64,000 nucleotides of DNA, from positions 62,001 to 126,000 of the forward strand of contig NZ_JAARZJ010000007.1 of NCBI RefSeq assembly GCF_014229245.1, read 5' to 3'. This DNA comes from Listeria farberi (lineage in GTDB: Bacteria > Bacillota > Bacilli > Lactobacillales > Listeriaceae). Below are positions 51,963 through 60,701 of the stretch, in pieces. The notes beneath the pieces were generated by a model, which saw only the letters and a program-made list of their open reading frames with translations, made no database searches and was not told where the DNA came from. The position numbers were made by a program, and so were the translations under genes. How positions within the stretch are numbered: the stretch's first letter is position 1; each line of letters opens with the position of its first letter.

Positions 51963-53297
51963 TTAATAAATTTCAAGATATTGTTCGCGTTCCCAAGGGT
52001 GAACTGCTGTGCGGAACATATCACACTCAATCGTTTTTGCTTCAATAAAGTGTTCGAAAATGTGCTCACCTAAACCATCACGTATGATGTCGTCTTTTTC
52101 AAGTTCAATTAGAGCATGACCTAAGCTTTCTGGTAGATCATAAATGCCAGTTGCTTCACGTTCTTCTTCATTCATGCCGTAAATGTTACGATCAACCGGT
52201 GCTGGAGGAGTTAATTCGTCTTTAATTCCAGATAAACCAGCTTTAAGTAATACCGCCATTGCTAAATACGGATTAGCAGATGGGTCAACGCTACGTAATT
52301 CCAGACGTGTGCTTAATCCACGAGAACTTGGAACACGTACTAGCGGACTACGATTTTTACCTGACCACGCAATGTAACATGGTGCTTCATATCCTGGAAC
52401 CAATCGTTTGAATGAGTTAATTGTTGGATTTGTAACAGCAGTATAGCCACGAGCATGTTTCAACATCCCTGCTAAGAAATGATAAGCTGTTTGGCTCAAT
52501 TCTAGTTCGCCACTTTCATCGAAGAAAGCATTTCCTTTTTCATTAAATAGCGACATATTGAAATGCATTCCAGAACCATTTACACCAAAGAGTGGCTTCG
52601 GCATGAATGTTGCGTGTAAACCATGTTTACGAGCAATTGTTTTTACGACTAATTTAAATGTTTGGATACTATCACACGCTGTAACGGCGTCTTCATATTT
52701 AAAATCAATTTCGTGTTGACCTGGAGCTACTTCATGGTGAGAAGCTTCGATTTCAAAGCCCATCTCTTCTAATTCAAGCACGATATCACGTCGACAGTTT
52801 TCACCTAAATCTGTTGGTGCTAAATCGAAATAACCACCACTATCATTTAATTCAAGCGTCGGACGACGATTTTCATCTAATTTGAATAGGAAAAATTCTG
52901 GCTCAGGCCCTAAGTTAAATTCTGTGAAACCTAGTTCTTCCATTTCTTTAAGTACACGTTTTAAGTTAGCGCGCGGGTCTCCGGCAAATGGAGTCATGTC
53001 AGGATTATAAATATCACAAATCATTCTTGCAACTTTTCCTTTTTCAGCTGTCCATGGGAACACAACCCAAGTATCTAAGTCTGGGAATAAATACATATCA
53101 GACTCTTCAATTCTTACAAAGCCTTCAATGGAGGAACCGTCAAACATGATTTTGTTATCTAGTGCTTTCTTTAGTTGGCTAACAGGAATTTCCACATTCT
53201 TAATTATCCCGAGAATATCCGTGAACTGTAAACGAATAAATTTTACATTTTGTTCATCTGCGAAGCGGAAAATGTCTTCTTTTGTATATTTTGCCAT
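51963..53297 (-). CDS. glnA: Glutamine synthetase type I (GlnA)
   Basis: ATP-dependent synthesis of glutamine from glutamate and ammonium; dodecameric. 444 residues, the short Gram-positive GSI-alpha form. Motifs: [51 protein letters not shown] and [13 protein letters not shown]; no adenylylation Tyr loop is expected in this form. The C-terminal signal contacts GlnR in Bacillus. Follows glnR by 70 bp. Confidence 0.98.
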   Translation of the reverse strand: MAKYTKEDIFRFADEQNVKFIRLQFTDILGIIKNVEIPVSQLKKALDNKIMFDGSSIEGFVRIEESDMYLFPDLDTWVVFPWTAEKGKVARMICDIYNPDMTPFAGDPRANLKRVLKEMEELGFTEFNLGPEPEFFLFKLDENRRPTLELNDSGGYFDLAPTDLGENCRRDIVLELEEMGFEIEASHHEVAPGQHEIDFKYEDAVTACDSIQTFKLVVKTIARKHGLHATFMPKPLFGVNGSGMHFNMSLFNEKGNAFFDESGELELSQTAYHFLAGMLKHARGYTAVTNPTINSFKRLVPGYEAPCYIAWSGKNRSPLVRVPSSRGLSTRLELRSVDPSANPYLAMAVLLKAGLSGIKDELTPPAPVDRNIYGMNEEEREATGIYDLPESLGHALIELEKDDIIRDGLGEHIFEHFIEAKTIECDMFRTAVHPWEREQYLEIY

Positions 53298-53367
53298 AAT
53301 CTAAATTCCTCCTAAATAATCTAATTATATTAACTTCTAAATAAAGTAAATACCTCTTCTTGTCGTT

Positions 53368-53736
53368 TTAAAACCTTGGTAATTGTTGTTTCCCTGTCGC
53401 ATCTTGCTTGACAAAGCGACCAGCTTGTTGCATTTCTTTTCTAAGTATTTTGCGTACATCATCATCTGTCAAAGGTTCTTTTGATTCTTTTTGCTGCATT
53501 TGATACATTTTCTTAATTCCCGCAATATTCAGACCATCATTCAAATAATCTTTTATCTCTAGCAAAACATCAATGTCTTGAAGTGAATACAAACGGTGAT
53601 TTCCTTGATTGCGTGCTGGATGGATTAATCCTTGGTCTTCATAGTAGCGAATTTGTCTAGCGGTGAGATCGGTTAGCTTCATCACAGGCCCAATTGGAAA
53701 CAGCGGCATTGATCTCCGGATTTCCTTTTCACTCAC
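53368..53736 (-). CDS. glnR: Nitrogen repressor GlnR (MerR family)
   Basis: Nitrogen regulator of 122 residues. N-terminal MerR-type winged helix: MKLTDLTARQIRYYEDQGLIHPARNQGNHRLYSLQDI in the middle of the domain, then a coiled linker and a C-terminal tail that senses feedback-inhibited GlnA. It autoregulates glnRA. The ATG follows GGGGGAATT. Confidence 0.95.
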   Translation of the reverse strand: MSEKEIRRSMPLFPIGPVMKLTDLTARQIRYYEDQGLIHPARNQGNHRLYSLQDIDVLLEIKDYLNDGLNIAGIKKMYQMQQKESKEPLTDDDVRKILRKEMQQAGRFVKQDATGKQQLPRF

Positions 53737-53780
53737 GACAATTCCCCCTCAAAACATAATTATTTTTTGATGATAGTAGC

Positions 53781-53831
53781 ATTATAATGTACGTCAGATG
53801 TTTTGTCAAATTTATGTAAGATTATCTAACA
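53781..53831 (-). promoter_or_regulatory. glnRA sigma-A promoter with two GlnR boxes
   Basis: On the minus strand TTGACA (53804-53809) and TATAAT (53781-53786) are 17 bp apart. An exact TGTNA-N7-TNACA site (TGTTAGATAATCTTACA) lies at 53815-53831, just upstream, and a weaker one at 53792-53808 covers the -35 and spacer. This matches GlnR autorepression. Confidence 0.9.
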
Positions 53832-53938
53832 TATACCATAAACCCATACATATCAACAATTCCACAACAAAAAAACCACGATAGAAACTACCGTAGTAAA
53901 AAAAATAAAAACTTTTTTTGAAAATGGAAGTTACTTTT

Positions 53939-55165
53939 TTATAAAGAATTTTCTATTGCTCTAGTTACAGCAATTTTAACGTGTTCGTATGTTAAACCGC
54001 CTTGGACGTATAGTTGATAAGGCTCTCTAATCGGTCCGTCCGCTGTAAGTTCTAGACTGGCTCCTTGAATAAATGTACCTGCTGCCATTATCACGTCATC
54101 TTCGTAGCCTGGCATATATGCGCCGATTGGCAATACATGCGCATTAACTGGGGAAGCTGCTTGGATTGCTTGAGCAAAAGCAATCATTTTATCTTTGCTG
54201 TGGAAAGATACACTCTGAATTAAGTCCGTTCTTTTGGCATTCCATAGCGGATCTGCTTCTACGCCGAATTCAGCTAACATAGCAGCAGTAAAACGCGCAC
54301 CTTTAATTGCTTGAGCAGTTACATGCGGCGCCAAGAAGAATCCTTGATACATTTCTAATAAGCTATAAAGAGATGCACCTGCTTCTCTCCCTATCCCAGG
54401 AGTCGTCAACCGGTAGCCGCATAAATCGACCAAGATATTTTTCCCAGCAATATAACCACCAGTTTTCGCCAAACCTCCACCCGGATTTTTAATTAGCGAG
54501 CCTGCAATAATATCTGCGCCCACTTCGGTCGGTTCTATTCGTTCCACAAATTCTCCGTAACAATTATCTACAAAAACAATGATATTAGGATTGATATTCT
54601 TTACAAAAGTAACCATTTCTTTTATTTTCTCGATTGTAAAAGAAGGTCGATCTGCATAGCCTCTAGAACGCTGAATACCAATCATTTTTGTATTAGCGGA
54701 TATTTTTTTAGATATTGCAGGATAATCTATTTCGCCCTTTGGTAGTAGCGGTACTGCATCGTAGCCAATTTGAAAGTCTTTAAGCGAACCTTGCCCTTTG
54801 CTTCTAATACCCACGATTTCTTCTAACGTATCATATGGTTCACCAGTTATATATAACAACTCATCTCCTGGGCGCAAGATTCCGAACAAAACAGTAGAAA
54901 TTGCATGCGTGCCAGAAATAATTTGCGGTCTCACAAGAGCCGCTTCCGTTCTAAATACGCTCGCATAGACGCGCTCTAACGTGTCTCTCCCTTCGTCATC
55001 ATATCCGTAACCAGTTGATGGATTAAAATGAAAATCACTTACTTTATTTTCTTGGAAAGCATTAAGCACTTTTGCTTGGTTAAATTCAGCAATTTCATCA
55101 GTTTCGTTTTGTAATGGAGCAATTTGTTGTTCAACTTTTTTTCTTATTGTTTGAATTTCAGTCAT
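53939..55165 (-). CDS. Aluminium-resistance/methionine gamma-lyase-like PLP enzyme (YnbB type)
   Basis: PLP-dependent Cys/Met metabolism-type protein, 408 residues from ATG 55165. Features: VSDFHFNPSTGYGYDDEGRDTLE near the N-terminus, RPQIISGTHAISTVLFGIL, and the likely PLP lysine in AGSLIKNPGGGLAKTGGY. Named for aluminium resistance in older annotation, while the real substrate is unclear. Its start lies 8 bp inside hflX, so translation is coupled. It is the last gene before glnR. Confidence 0.85.
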   Translation of the reverse strand: MTEIQTIRKKVEQQIAPLQNETDEIAEFNQAKVLNAFQENKVSDFHFNPSTGYGYDDEGRDTLERVYASVFRTEAALVRPQIISGTHAISTVLFGILRPGDELLYITGEPYDTLEEIVGIRSKGQGSLKDFQIGYDAVPLLPKGEIDYPAISKKISANTKMIGIQRSRGYADRPSFTIEKIKEMVTFVKNINPNIIVFVDNCYGEFVERIEPTEVGADIIAGSLIKNPGGGLAKTGGYIAGKNILVDLCGYRLTTPGIGREAGASLYSLLEMYQGFFLAPHVTAQAIKGARFTAAMLAEFGVEADPLWNAKRTDLIQSVSFHSKDKMIAFAQAIQAASPVNAHVLPIGAYMPGYEDDVIMAAGTFIQGASLELTADGPIREPYQLYVQGGLTYEHVKIAVTRAIENSL

Positions 55166-56381
55166 TAGTAGTTTCCTTTCTAGGTCGATAACCCTCGATT
55201 CGGTAACATGCTTTTTCTTCCATATATTCAAGCTTTGTTATCCATGCTTGTTGTTTCATTTGCGCTAATTCTTTACCTTTTTCTTCTGATAAATCTTCTG
55301 TAAAGAAAGTCCAGTTTTTCTCAATTAGTTCAATCATTCGTTGTTTTATTTTTTTAGGAGCACCTTGATCTAATGCAGAAATAAGTAAGTGCTCTGGACG
55401 ATCAGGTACGAATGTAGATAGCGCTTTGTCCATTTTATTATAGATAATTAATGATGGAAGATGACTCATCTCAAGCTCTTCTAGCAAGTTTATTACAGTC
55501 GTTTCATGCTGAAGGTAATCTGGGTCAGAGGCATCTACTACATGAATTAAAACATCAACATTAGCGGTTTCTTCTAAAGTAGAACGAAATGCCGCGATTA
55601 AAGTTGTTGGTAAGTCTTGAATAAAGCCTACCGTATCCGTTAAAAGTGCTTGAAATCCACCTTCAAATCGTATTTTTCTTGTAGTTGGATCTAGTGTTGC
55701 AAATAATTTGTCCTCTTCAAGTGTCGTCTCATTTGTTAAACGATTGAAAATGGTTGATTTTCCCGCATTGGTATAACCGATTAAACCGAAACGAAATACG
55801 GATTGCGTGTTTCTTCTATCAATAATACGTTTGCGATGTCGTTCGACGTGTGTTAGTTGTGCTTTTATATCATGCATTTTTTCGCGAATATGACGTTTAT
55901 CCATTTCTAGTTTCGACTCACCTGGACCTCTTGAACCAATTCCTCCGCCTAATTTCGAAAGTGAAGCACCTTGTCCACTAAGTCTAGGTAGTAAATATTT
56001 GTACTGCGCATAGGCGACTTGTAGCTTACCTTCTTTAGACTTAGCGCGCATCGCAAAAATATCTAAAATCAATTGTGTGCGGTCAATAATTCGAGCATCC
56101 ACTACTTTAGAAATATTGCGAACTTGTGTAGCACTAAGTTCACTATTAAAAATAACTACATCCGCCTCGTGCATATCCACTAATTCTGAAAGTTCCATTA
56201 GCTTACCAGAACCTATGAATGACGTCTGACTGACACGTTCTAATTTTTGAATCAGCTCATCCATTACTTCTCCGTTCGCTGTTTTAGCAAGGCTACGTAG
56301 TTCGCTCATGGAGTTCCAAAAAGCTTCTTCTGTTTTATTTGGCAATATGACGCCTACAAGTATTATTTTCTCCCGTTCCAC
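55158..56381 (-). CDS. hflX: HflX-family ribosome-splitting GTPase
   Basis: GTPase that dissociates stalled 70S ribosomes. 407 residues: N-terminal nucleotide-binding-like domain (ELVDMHEADVVIFNSELSATQVRNIS, then DRTQLILDIFAMRA), a glycine-rich linker (SGQGASLSKLGGGIGSRGPGE), and G domain with GYTNAGKS, DTVGFI and NKMD. SD AAGGGAG. It is separated from hfq by a terminator. Confidence 0.95.
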   Translation of the reverse strand: MEREKIILVGVILPNKTEEAFWNSMSELRSLAKTANGEVMDELIQKLERVSQTSFIGSGKLMELSELVDMHEADVVIFNSELSATQVRNISKVVDARIIDRTQLILDIFAMRAKSKEGKLQVAYAQYKYLLPRLSGQGASLSKLGGGIGSRGPGESKLEMDKRHIREKMHDIKAQLTHVERHRKRIIDRRNTQSVFRFGLIGYTNAGKSTIFNRLTNETTLEEDKLFATLDPTTRKIRFEGGFQALLTDTVGFIQDLPTTLIAAFRSTLEETANVDVLIHVVDASDPDYLQHETTVINLLEELEMSHLPSLIIYNKMDKALSTFVPDRPEHLLISALDQGAPKKIKQRMIELIEKNWTFFTEDLSEEKGKELAQMKQQAWITKLEYMEEKACYRIEGYRPRKETTND

Positions 56382-56432
56382 AAGTACATCTCCCTTTTTC
56401 AGACAAGACTAATCGTAGCATATTTTTAGCAT

Positions 56433-56479
56433 AAAAAAAAGACATGAAACATCGCAAAAAAGCGAGTTTCCTGTCTTTT
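56433..56479 (-). terminator. Terminator after hfq
   Basis: On the minus strand GACAGGAAAC and GTTTCATGTC pair with one mismatch; a further inner CGC/GCG pairing is possible, and TTTTTTTT follows. Confidence 0.8.
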
Positions 56480-56490
56480 AAGTAAAGTGC

Positions 56491-56724
56491 TTATTCCGCA
56501 TCAGGATTTAAAGCGACATTCTTCTGCGGAGAGAAAGTTGAAATTGCGTGTTTAAATACAAGTTGTTGTTTTCCTTCGACATCTAGTAGTACGGTAAAAT
56601 TGTCAAAACTTACAACACGTCCTCTTAACTGAAAACCATTTGTTAAAAATACTGTTGCAAGAATTTTCTCCTTACGCAATTGATTTAAGTAATAGTCCTG
56701 TAACCCTTGTCCACCTTGTTTCAT
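56491..56724 (-). CDS. hfq: RNA chaperone Hfq
   Basis: Sm-like hexameric RNA-binding protein, 77 residues from ATG 56724. Sm1: [26 protein letters not shown]; Sm2: [14 protein letters not shown]. The upstream in-frame ATG would add five residues and its SD is poorer. Lies after miaA, the common miaA-hfq arrangement, and before hflX. Confidence 0.97.
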   Translation of the reverse strand: MKQGGQGLQDYYLNQLRKEKILATVFLTNGFQLRGRVVSFDNFTVLLDVEGKQQLVFKHAISTFSPQKNVALNPDAE

Positions 56725-56845
56725 AATTTCCCTCTCCAATCTCTATCTTATACTAAAAATTTCCCAAACCCCAATGAAGTTCCATTGTGCAATTGGTTGG
56801 CTAATTTCAAATACCCTTTATTTCTTCTTACCAAACAGAAAAGTG

Positions 56846-57763
56846 TTATTTAACTGATAAAAAGCTTTGGGCTTTATTCAATGCTTCTGCTTCGGTAGTA
56901 CTAGTGCCCGCTTGAATCCAGTCAATATCCATTCTATTCCTAAACCATGTTAACTGTCTTTTGGCAAAATGACGTGAGTTTTTTTGGATTAATTCTTTTG
57001 CTTCTTCCAGTGAACTATTTCCTTCAAAATAAGTAAATAGTTCCTTATATCCTATACCTCTTATGGCTGGTACATCGGCTAAATTCTCATCGTATAATTT
57101 TCTTGCTTCTGCAACGAGTCCTTGTTTAAACATCTGCTCTACACGTTGATTAATTCGTTCATAAAGCAACTCTCTGTCTAAATCAAGTCCTAAAAAAAGC
57201 GGTTGGTATCTTTCGTTTAACGCATGATGAACTTGATATTCAGAAAAAGGTTTTCCAGTCAAATGTATTACTTCTAGAGCACGTATAATACGCCTCTTAT
57301 TATTTTCATGAATAAGTTCTGCGCTTTTGGAATCAAGTTGTTCTAACATTTGCCATAAGGTCGTTTTGTCCAATTGAGCTAGTTCTGCTCGGTAAGCCTT
57401 ATCTTCACTTACATTTCCAAAATCATAATCATAAAAAACAGACTGAATATATAGGCCTGTTCCACCAACTATAATTGGAAGTTTTCCTCTATTATGTATG
57501 GATTCAATTAAGCCCCTTGTTTCCGATTGGAATTTTGCAGCTGTAAAAGGGACTGCAGGGTCAGTTACATCAATAAGATAATGCTTTATCCCACCCATTT
57601 CTTCTGGTGTGATTTTTGCAGTACCAATATTTAACCCGCGATATACTTGCATAGAGTCTCCACTAATAATTTCTCCATCCAATTTCTTCGCAAAAGCAAC
57701 ACTTAAATTTGTTTTGCCGACAGCAGTTGGACCAACAATGACGATGACAGGAATCTTACTCAA
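56846..57763 (-). CDS. miaA: tRNA dimethylallyltransferase (MiaA)
   Basis: Transfers dimethylallyl to A37 of UNN tRNAs. 305 residues: P-loop [11 protein letters not shown] at 10-20, [18 protein letters not shown], and [15 protein letters not shown]. Its C-terminal part has [17 protein letters not shown]. In many bacteria miaA and hfq are co-transcribed. SD AAAGGAGGTTTT. Confidence 0.97.
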   Translation of the reverse strand: MSKIPVIVIVGPTAVGKTNLSVAFAKKLDGEIISGDSMQVYRGLNIGTAKITPEEMGGIKHYLIDVTDPAVPFTAAKFQSETRGLIESIHNRGKLPIIVGGTGLYIQSVFYDYDFGNVSEDKAYRAELAQLDKTTLWQMLEQLDSKSAELIHENNKRRIIRALEVIHLTGKPFSEYQVHHALNERYQPLFLGLDLDRELLYERINQRVEQMFKQGLVAEARKLYDENLADVPAIRGIGYKELFTYFEGNSSLEEAKELIQKNSRHFAKRQLTWFRNRMDIDWIQAGTSTTEAEALNKAQSFLSVK

Positions 57764-57841
57764 AAAAAAACCTCCTTTTCACCTGTAATCAATGTACCAT
57801 GAAAAAGGTTTCTTGAAAATAGTGAAAATGATTTTTTTCAT

Positions 57842-57880
57842 AAAAAAAAGCGCAAATCTGAAGGAATTGCGCTCTTTTTC
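57842..57880. terminator. Terminator after glpD (bidirectional-looking)
   Basis: AGCGCAA and TTGCGCT form a stem around an 11-nt loop with A8 on one side and TTTTT on the other. Confidence 0.82.
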
Positions 57881-57888
57881 TCATTCTT

Positions 57889-59565
57889 TTATCTATCATG
57901 CCAATCAGCTGGCTCTCTAGCATCATTAATTTGGATATTTAATTCTTCCATATATGTTTGTTTTACATCATCACTCCAGTGGAATTGTTTCGCCATTTCA
58001 TCTACAACAGCATCTTTCCATTCGAGTAAATACGGCATATCAAACAATAAGTAACCTGTACGACGTAATAAGAAATCAATGGGTGTTGTTACTGCTTCAT
58101 GTTGAATCGAATAGCGAAGTTCAGCATACAGGCTATTTGGTAAGGTAGTCTCATTTTGTTCTTTATGTTCTTGGGCGTAGGTAAACAGTTGATCAATATT
58201 ACTACCAAATCGTTTAGCAATTTCGCGCCCTTCTTCTAATATCCAACCGAAACGATTATTTCCTTCTTTCGCTTTTTTTGAAAGGAATGTTTCTAACTGT
58301 TCTGAACCTCCAATGTCTCCACCGGAAATAGGTAAATGTTTTGTTTGTACTGGTTTATATTTTTTACCAGTTTCTTTAGACAAGGTTTTAGATACATCGT
58401 CTAGTAATTTTTCAGCCATTTTGCGATAACCTGTTAATTTACCACCAGCCATTGTGATTAAGCCACTTTCTGAGAACCAAACTTCATCTTTTCGAGAAAT
58501 TTCAGAAGGATCTTTTCCTTCTTCATAAATAAGCGGACGTACACCAGCCCAACTTGATTCAATGTCTTTTTCACTAATATGCACATCTGGGAACATATAG
58601 TTTATCGCTTTAATAACATAATTATGGTCAGATTCGAGTGCTTTTGGATTAATCACCGCTTCATCATAAACTGTGTCTGTTGTACCCACATACACTTTTT
58701 TATCACGAGGAATAGCAAAAACCATCCGACCATCTGGCGTATCAAAATAAACAGCTTGTTCCATTGGGAATTTCTGTTTATCAATAACTAAATGGATACC
58801 TTTTGTTAAGCGGAGGTGCTTATTGTTTGTAGCATAATCGAGTTTTCTTACTTTATCTACCCATGGCCCAGCAGCATTAATTACGCGATGTCCTTTAATA
58901 TCATAAGCTTTTCCAGTTAGTCGGTCTGTTACTGTAACGCCAACCACTTGTTTTTTATCATCATATAAAAAGTGTTCCGCTTTCGTATAATTAATTGCAT
59001 TTGCTCCAAGTTCAACGGCTTTTTTCATTACTTCAATTGTTAATCTAGCATCATCTGTCCGGTATTCTACATAATAGCCAGAGCCTTTTAATCCATCTTT
59101 TTTAACAAATGGGTTTTTTGCTAATGTTTCTTTGGCGCTTAAAATTTTGCGTCGTTCATTCTTTTTTACACCTGCTAAGTAATCATATAGACGAATACCA
59201 AAAGAAGCTGTCGTTTTACCCATATTTCCGCCTTTATGGAATGGCAACATCATCCATTCTGGAGTCGTAACGTGTGGACCATTTTCATAAACGATAGCAC
59301 GTTCTTTACCAAGGTCTGCTACTTCTTTAATTTCAAATTGTTGTAAGTAACGTAAACCACCGTGGACTAATTTCGTGGAGCGACTTGAAGTTCCACTTGC
59401 GAAGTCACCCATCTCCACTAGTGCAACGTTCATACCTCTAGTGGTGGCGTCTAATGCGATTCCTGCTCCAGTAATCCCACCACCAACTATGACTAAATCA
59501 AATTTTTCTTCTTGTAAATTTCTTTCAATGGTTTCTCTATCAAAAGCTGAAAATAATTGTACCAT
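57889..59565 (-). CDS. glpD: Glycerol-3-phosphate dehydrogenase (FAD-dependent)
   Basis: Peripheral membrane flavoenzyme oxidising glycerol-3-phosphate to dihydroxyacetone phosphate. About 558 residues. FAD-binding [47 protein letters not shown] and [12 protein letters not shown] identify the aerobic GlpD. ATG 59565 follows GAAGGGGG. A leader of about 180 nt with an attenuator precedes it. Confidence 0.97.
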   Translation of the reverse strand: MVQLFSAFDRETIERNLQEEKFDLVIVGGGITGAGIALDATTRGMNVALVEMGDFASGTSSRSTKLVHGGLRYLQQFEIKEVADLGKERAIVYENGPHVTTPEWMMLPFHKGGNMGKTTASFGIRLYDYLAGVKKNERRKILSAKETLAKNPFVKKDGLKGSGYYVEYRTDDARLTIEVMKKAVELGANAINYTKAEHFLYDDKKQVVGVTVTDRLTGKAYDIKGHRVINAAGPWVDKVRKLDYATNNKHLRLTKGIHLVIDKQKFPMEQAVYFDTPDGRMVFAIPRDKKVYVGTTDTVYDEAVINPKALESDHNYVIKAINYMFPDVHISEKDIESSWAGVRPLIYEEGKDPSEISRKDEVWFSESGLITMAGGKLTGYRKMAEKLLDDVSKTLSKETGKKYKPVQTKHLPISGGDIGGSEQLETFLSKKAKEGNNRFGWILEEGREIAKRFGSNIDQLFTYAQEHKEQNETTLPNSLYAELRYSIQHEAVTTPIDFLLRRTGYLLFDMPYLLEWKDAVVDEMAKQFHWSDDVKQTYMEELNIQINDAREPADWHDR

Positions 59566-59662
59566 TTTGTTTGCCCCCTTCAAATTGTTTACCATCTGAA
59601 TTATGTCTTCTTGCTACTTTTCCACTATTCCAACTAACTGAAACGCTTTAAGTTATAAAAAA

Positions 59663-59714
59663 CAAAAAAAGAGACTGCAAATGAAGGCGATTGCGCTCGC
59701 CTTTTGCAGTCTCT
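59663..59714 (-). promoter_or_regulatory. Leader terminator of glpD, likely GlpP-controlled
   Basis: AGAGACTGCAAA (59670-59681) and TTTGCAGTCTCT (59703-59714) are perfect 12-bp inverses with an inner GGCG/CGCC and, on the minus strand, TTTTTTT. It lies between the promoter and the glpD start. In Bacillus a similar leader terminator is overcome by GlpP with glycerol-3-phosphate; the analogy is inference. Confidence 0.72.
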
Positions 59715-59750
59715 CCGAATCTCAGACAATTTAATTATTAACTTACTTCG

Positions 59751-59788
59751 ATTATAGCTTGTAATCTTTTAGAATGAAAGCGTTTTGC
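59751..59788 (-). promoter_or_regulatory. glpD promoter with overlapping cre-like site
   Basis: On the minus strand TATAAT (59751-59756) is preceded at the -35 position by TTTCAT, within GCAAAACGCTTTCA at 59775-59788, which fits the CcpA cre consensus except the first two bases. Repression by CcpA on glucose is therefore expected. The -35 itself is poor. Confidence 0.6.
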
Positions 59789-60496
59789 TCAGGGGTTTGT
59801 TTTATTGTTTTTAATGATTACAGCTTTTTCTGGAAAATCGGTCATAATACCTTTTGCAGTAATATCTAAGAAATGGCCTATGTCAGCTTCTTTATTAACC
59901 GTCCAAAAACGTGCTGGAATTTGTTGGAGAATTGGATTTCCACAAGCTTTCATTGACGGATGAACTGCATCTAACTGAATTTTTTTATGTAAAGGAAGCA
60001 CTTTATCTAAATTAGCATGTGTGATAAGCGCTAATTTAGCTCCACTATCTAACCCTCTAAGACGGATCAATGTATTAGGATTAAACGAAGAATACATCCG
60101 CTTAACATTCGGAAATTGACTTGCTAGTTCTAATACTTTTTTCTCAATTCCCTCATATTCAAAGACATCTGTTTTTAATTCTATATTAAGACTTACTCCT
60201 GTGTGATTAACTAATTTAAATACTTCTTCTAAAGTAGGCACGCGAACTTTTCTTAAAAAATGCTTAGCAGTATATAATTTTTTCACTTCAGACAAAGTGT
60301 AATCTTTTAAAAATCCAGTCCCGTTAGTCGTTCTATCCACACGTTCATCATGCATTACAATTAATTCTCCGGATTTTAGAACGTGTACATCTAATTCCAC
60401 TCCATCTGCACCAGCTTCTATCGCTTTTTTTATTGCTAATAAGGTATTTTCTGGATATGTGCCACTACTGCCTCTATGAGCATAAATCTCTGTCAA
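59789..60496 (-). CDS. Glycerophosphodiester phosphodiesterase
   Basis: GDPD-family hydrolase freeing glycerol-3-phosphate from glycerophosphodiesters. 235 residues, no signal peptide, so cytoplasmic. Motifs: IYAHRGSSGTYPENTL (His, Arg, Glu), GADGVELDVHVLKSGELIVMHDE, and VSLNIELKTD. It lies upstream of glpD on the same strand, so its product could feed GlpD, but the glpD promoter lies between them. Confidence 0.93.
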   Translation of the reverse strand: MTEIYAHRGSSGTYPENTLLAIKKAIEAGADGVELDVHVLKSGELIVMHDERVDRTTNGTGFLKDYTLSEVKKLYTAKHFLRKVRVPTLEEVFKLVNHTGVSLNIELKTDVFEYEGIEKKVLELASQFPNVKRMYSSFNPNTLIRLRGLDSGAKLALITHANLDKVLPLHKKIQLDAVHPSMKACGNPILQQIPARFWTVNKEADIGHFLDITAKGIMTDFPEKAVIIKNNKTNP

Positions 60497-60701
60497 ATCG
60501 TTCCCCCCAAACTATTTACTTATAAATACTATAACAAAAATAAGTAAATATACTCAAATTTTTAAAAACCATATATTATTTCATCTTTTTAAATTACTTC
60601 TTGATTTATGTGTGGTATTATAGTATGGAGCTAAAAACAGATGGCTTTACTATCTCTGTCTAAGTTTACACATATATTTATCACAAATAGGAGATGTTAA
60701 T

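Noticed and set aside
59631-59654. A second cre-like motif (TGAAACGCTTTAAG) near the glpD start
   Set aside because: The central CG is off by one base from the consensus spacing, and it lies downstream of the leader terminator.
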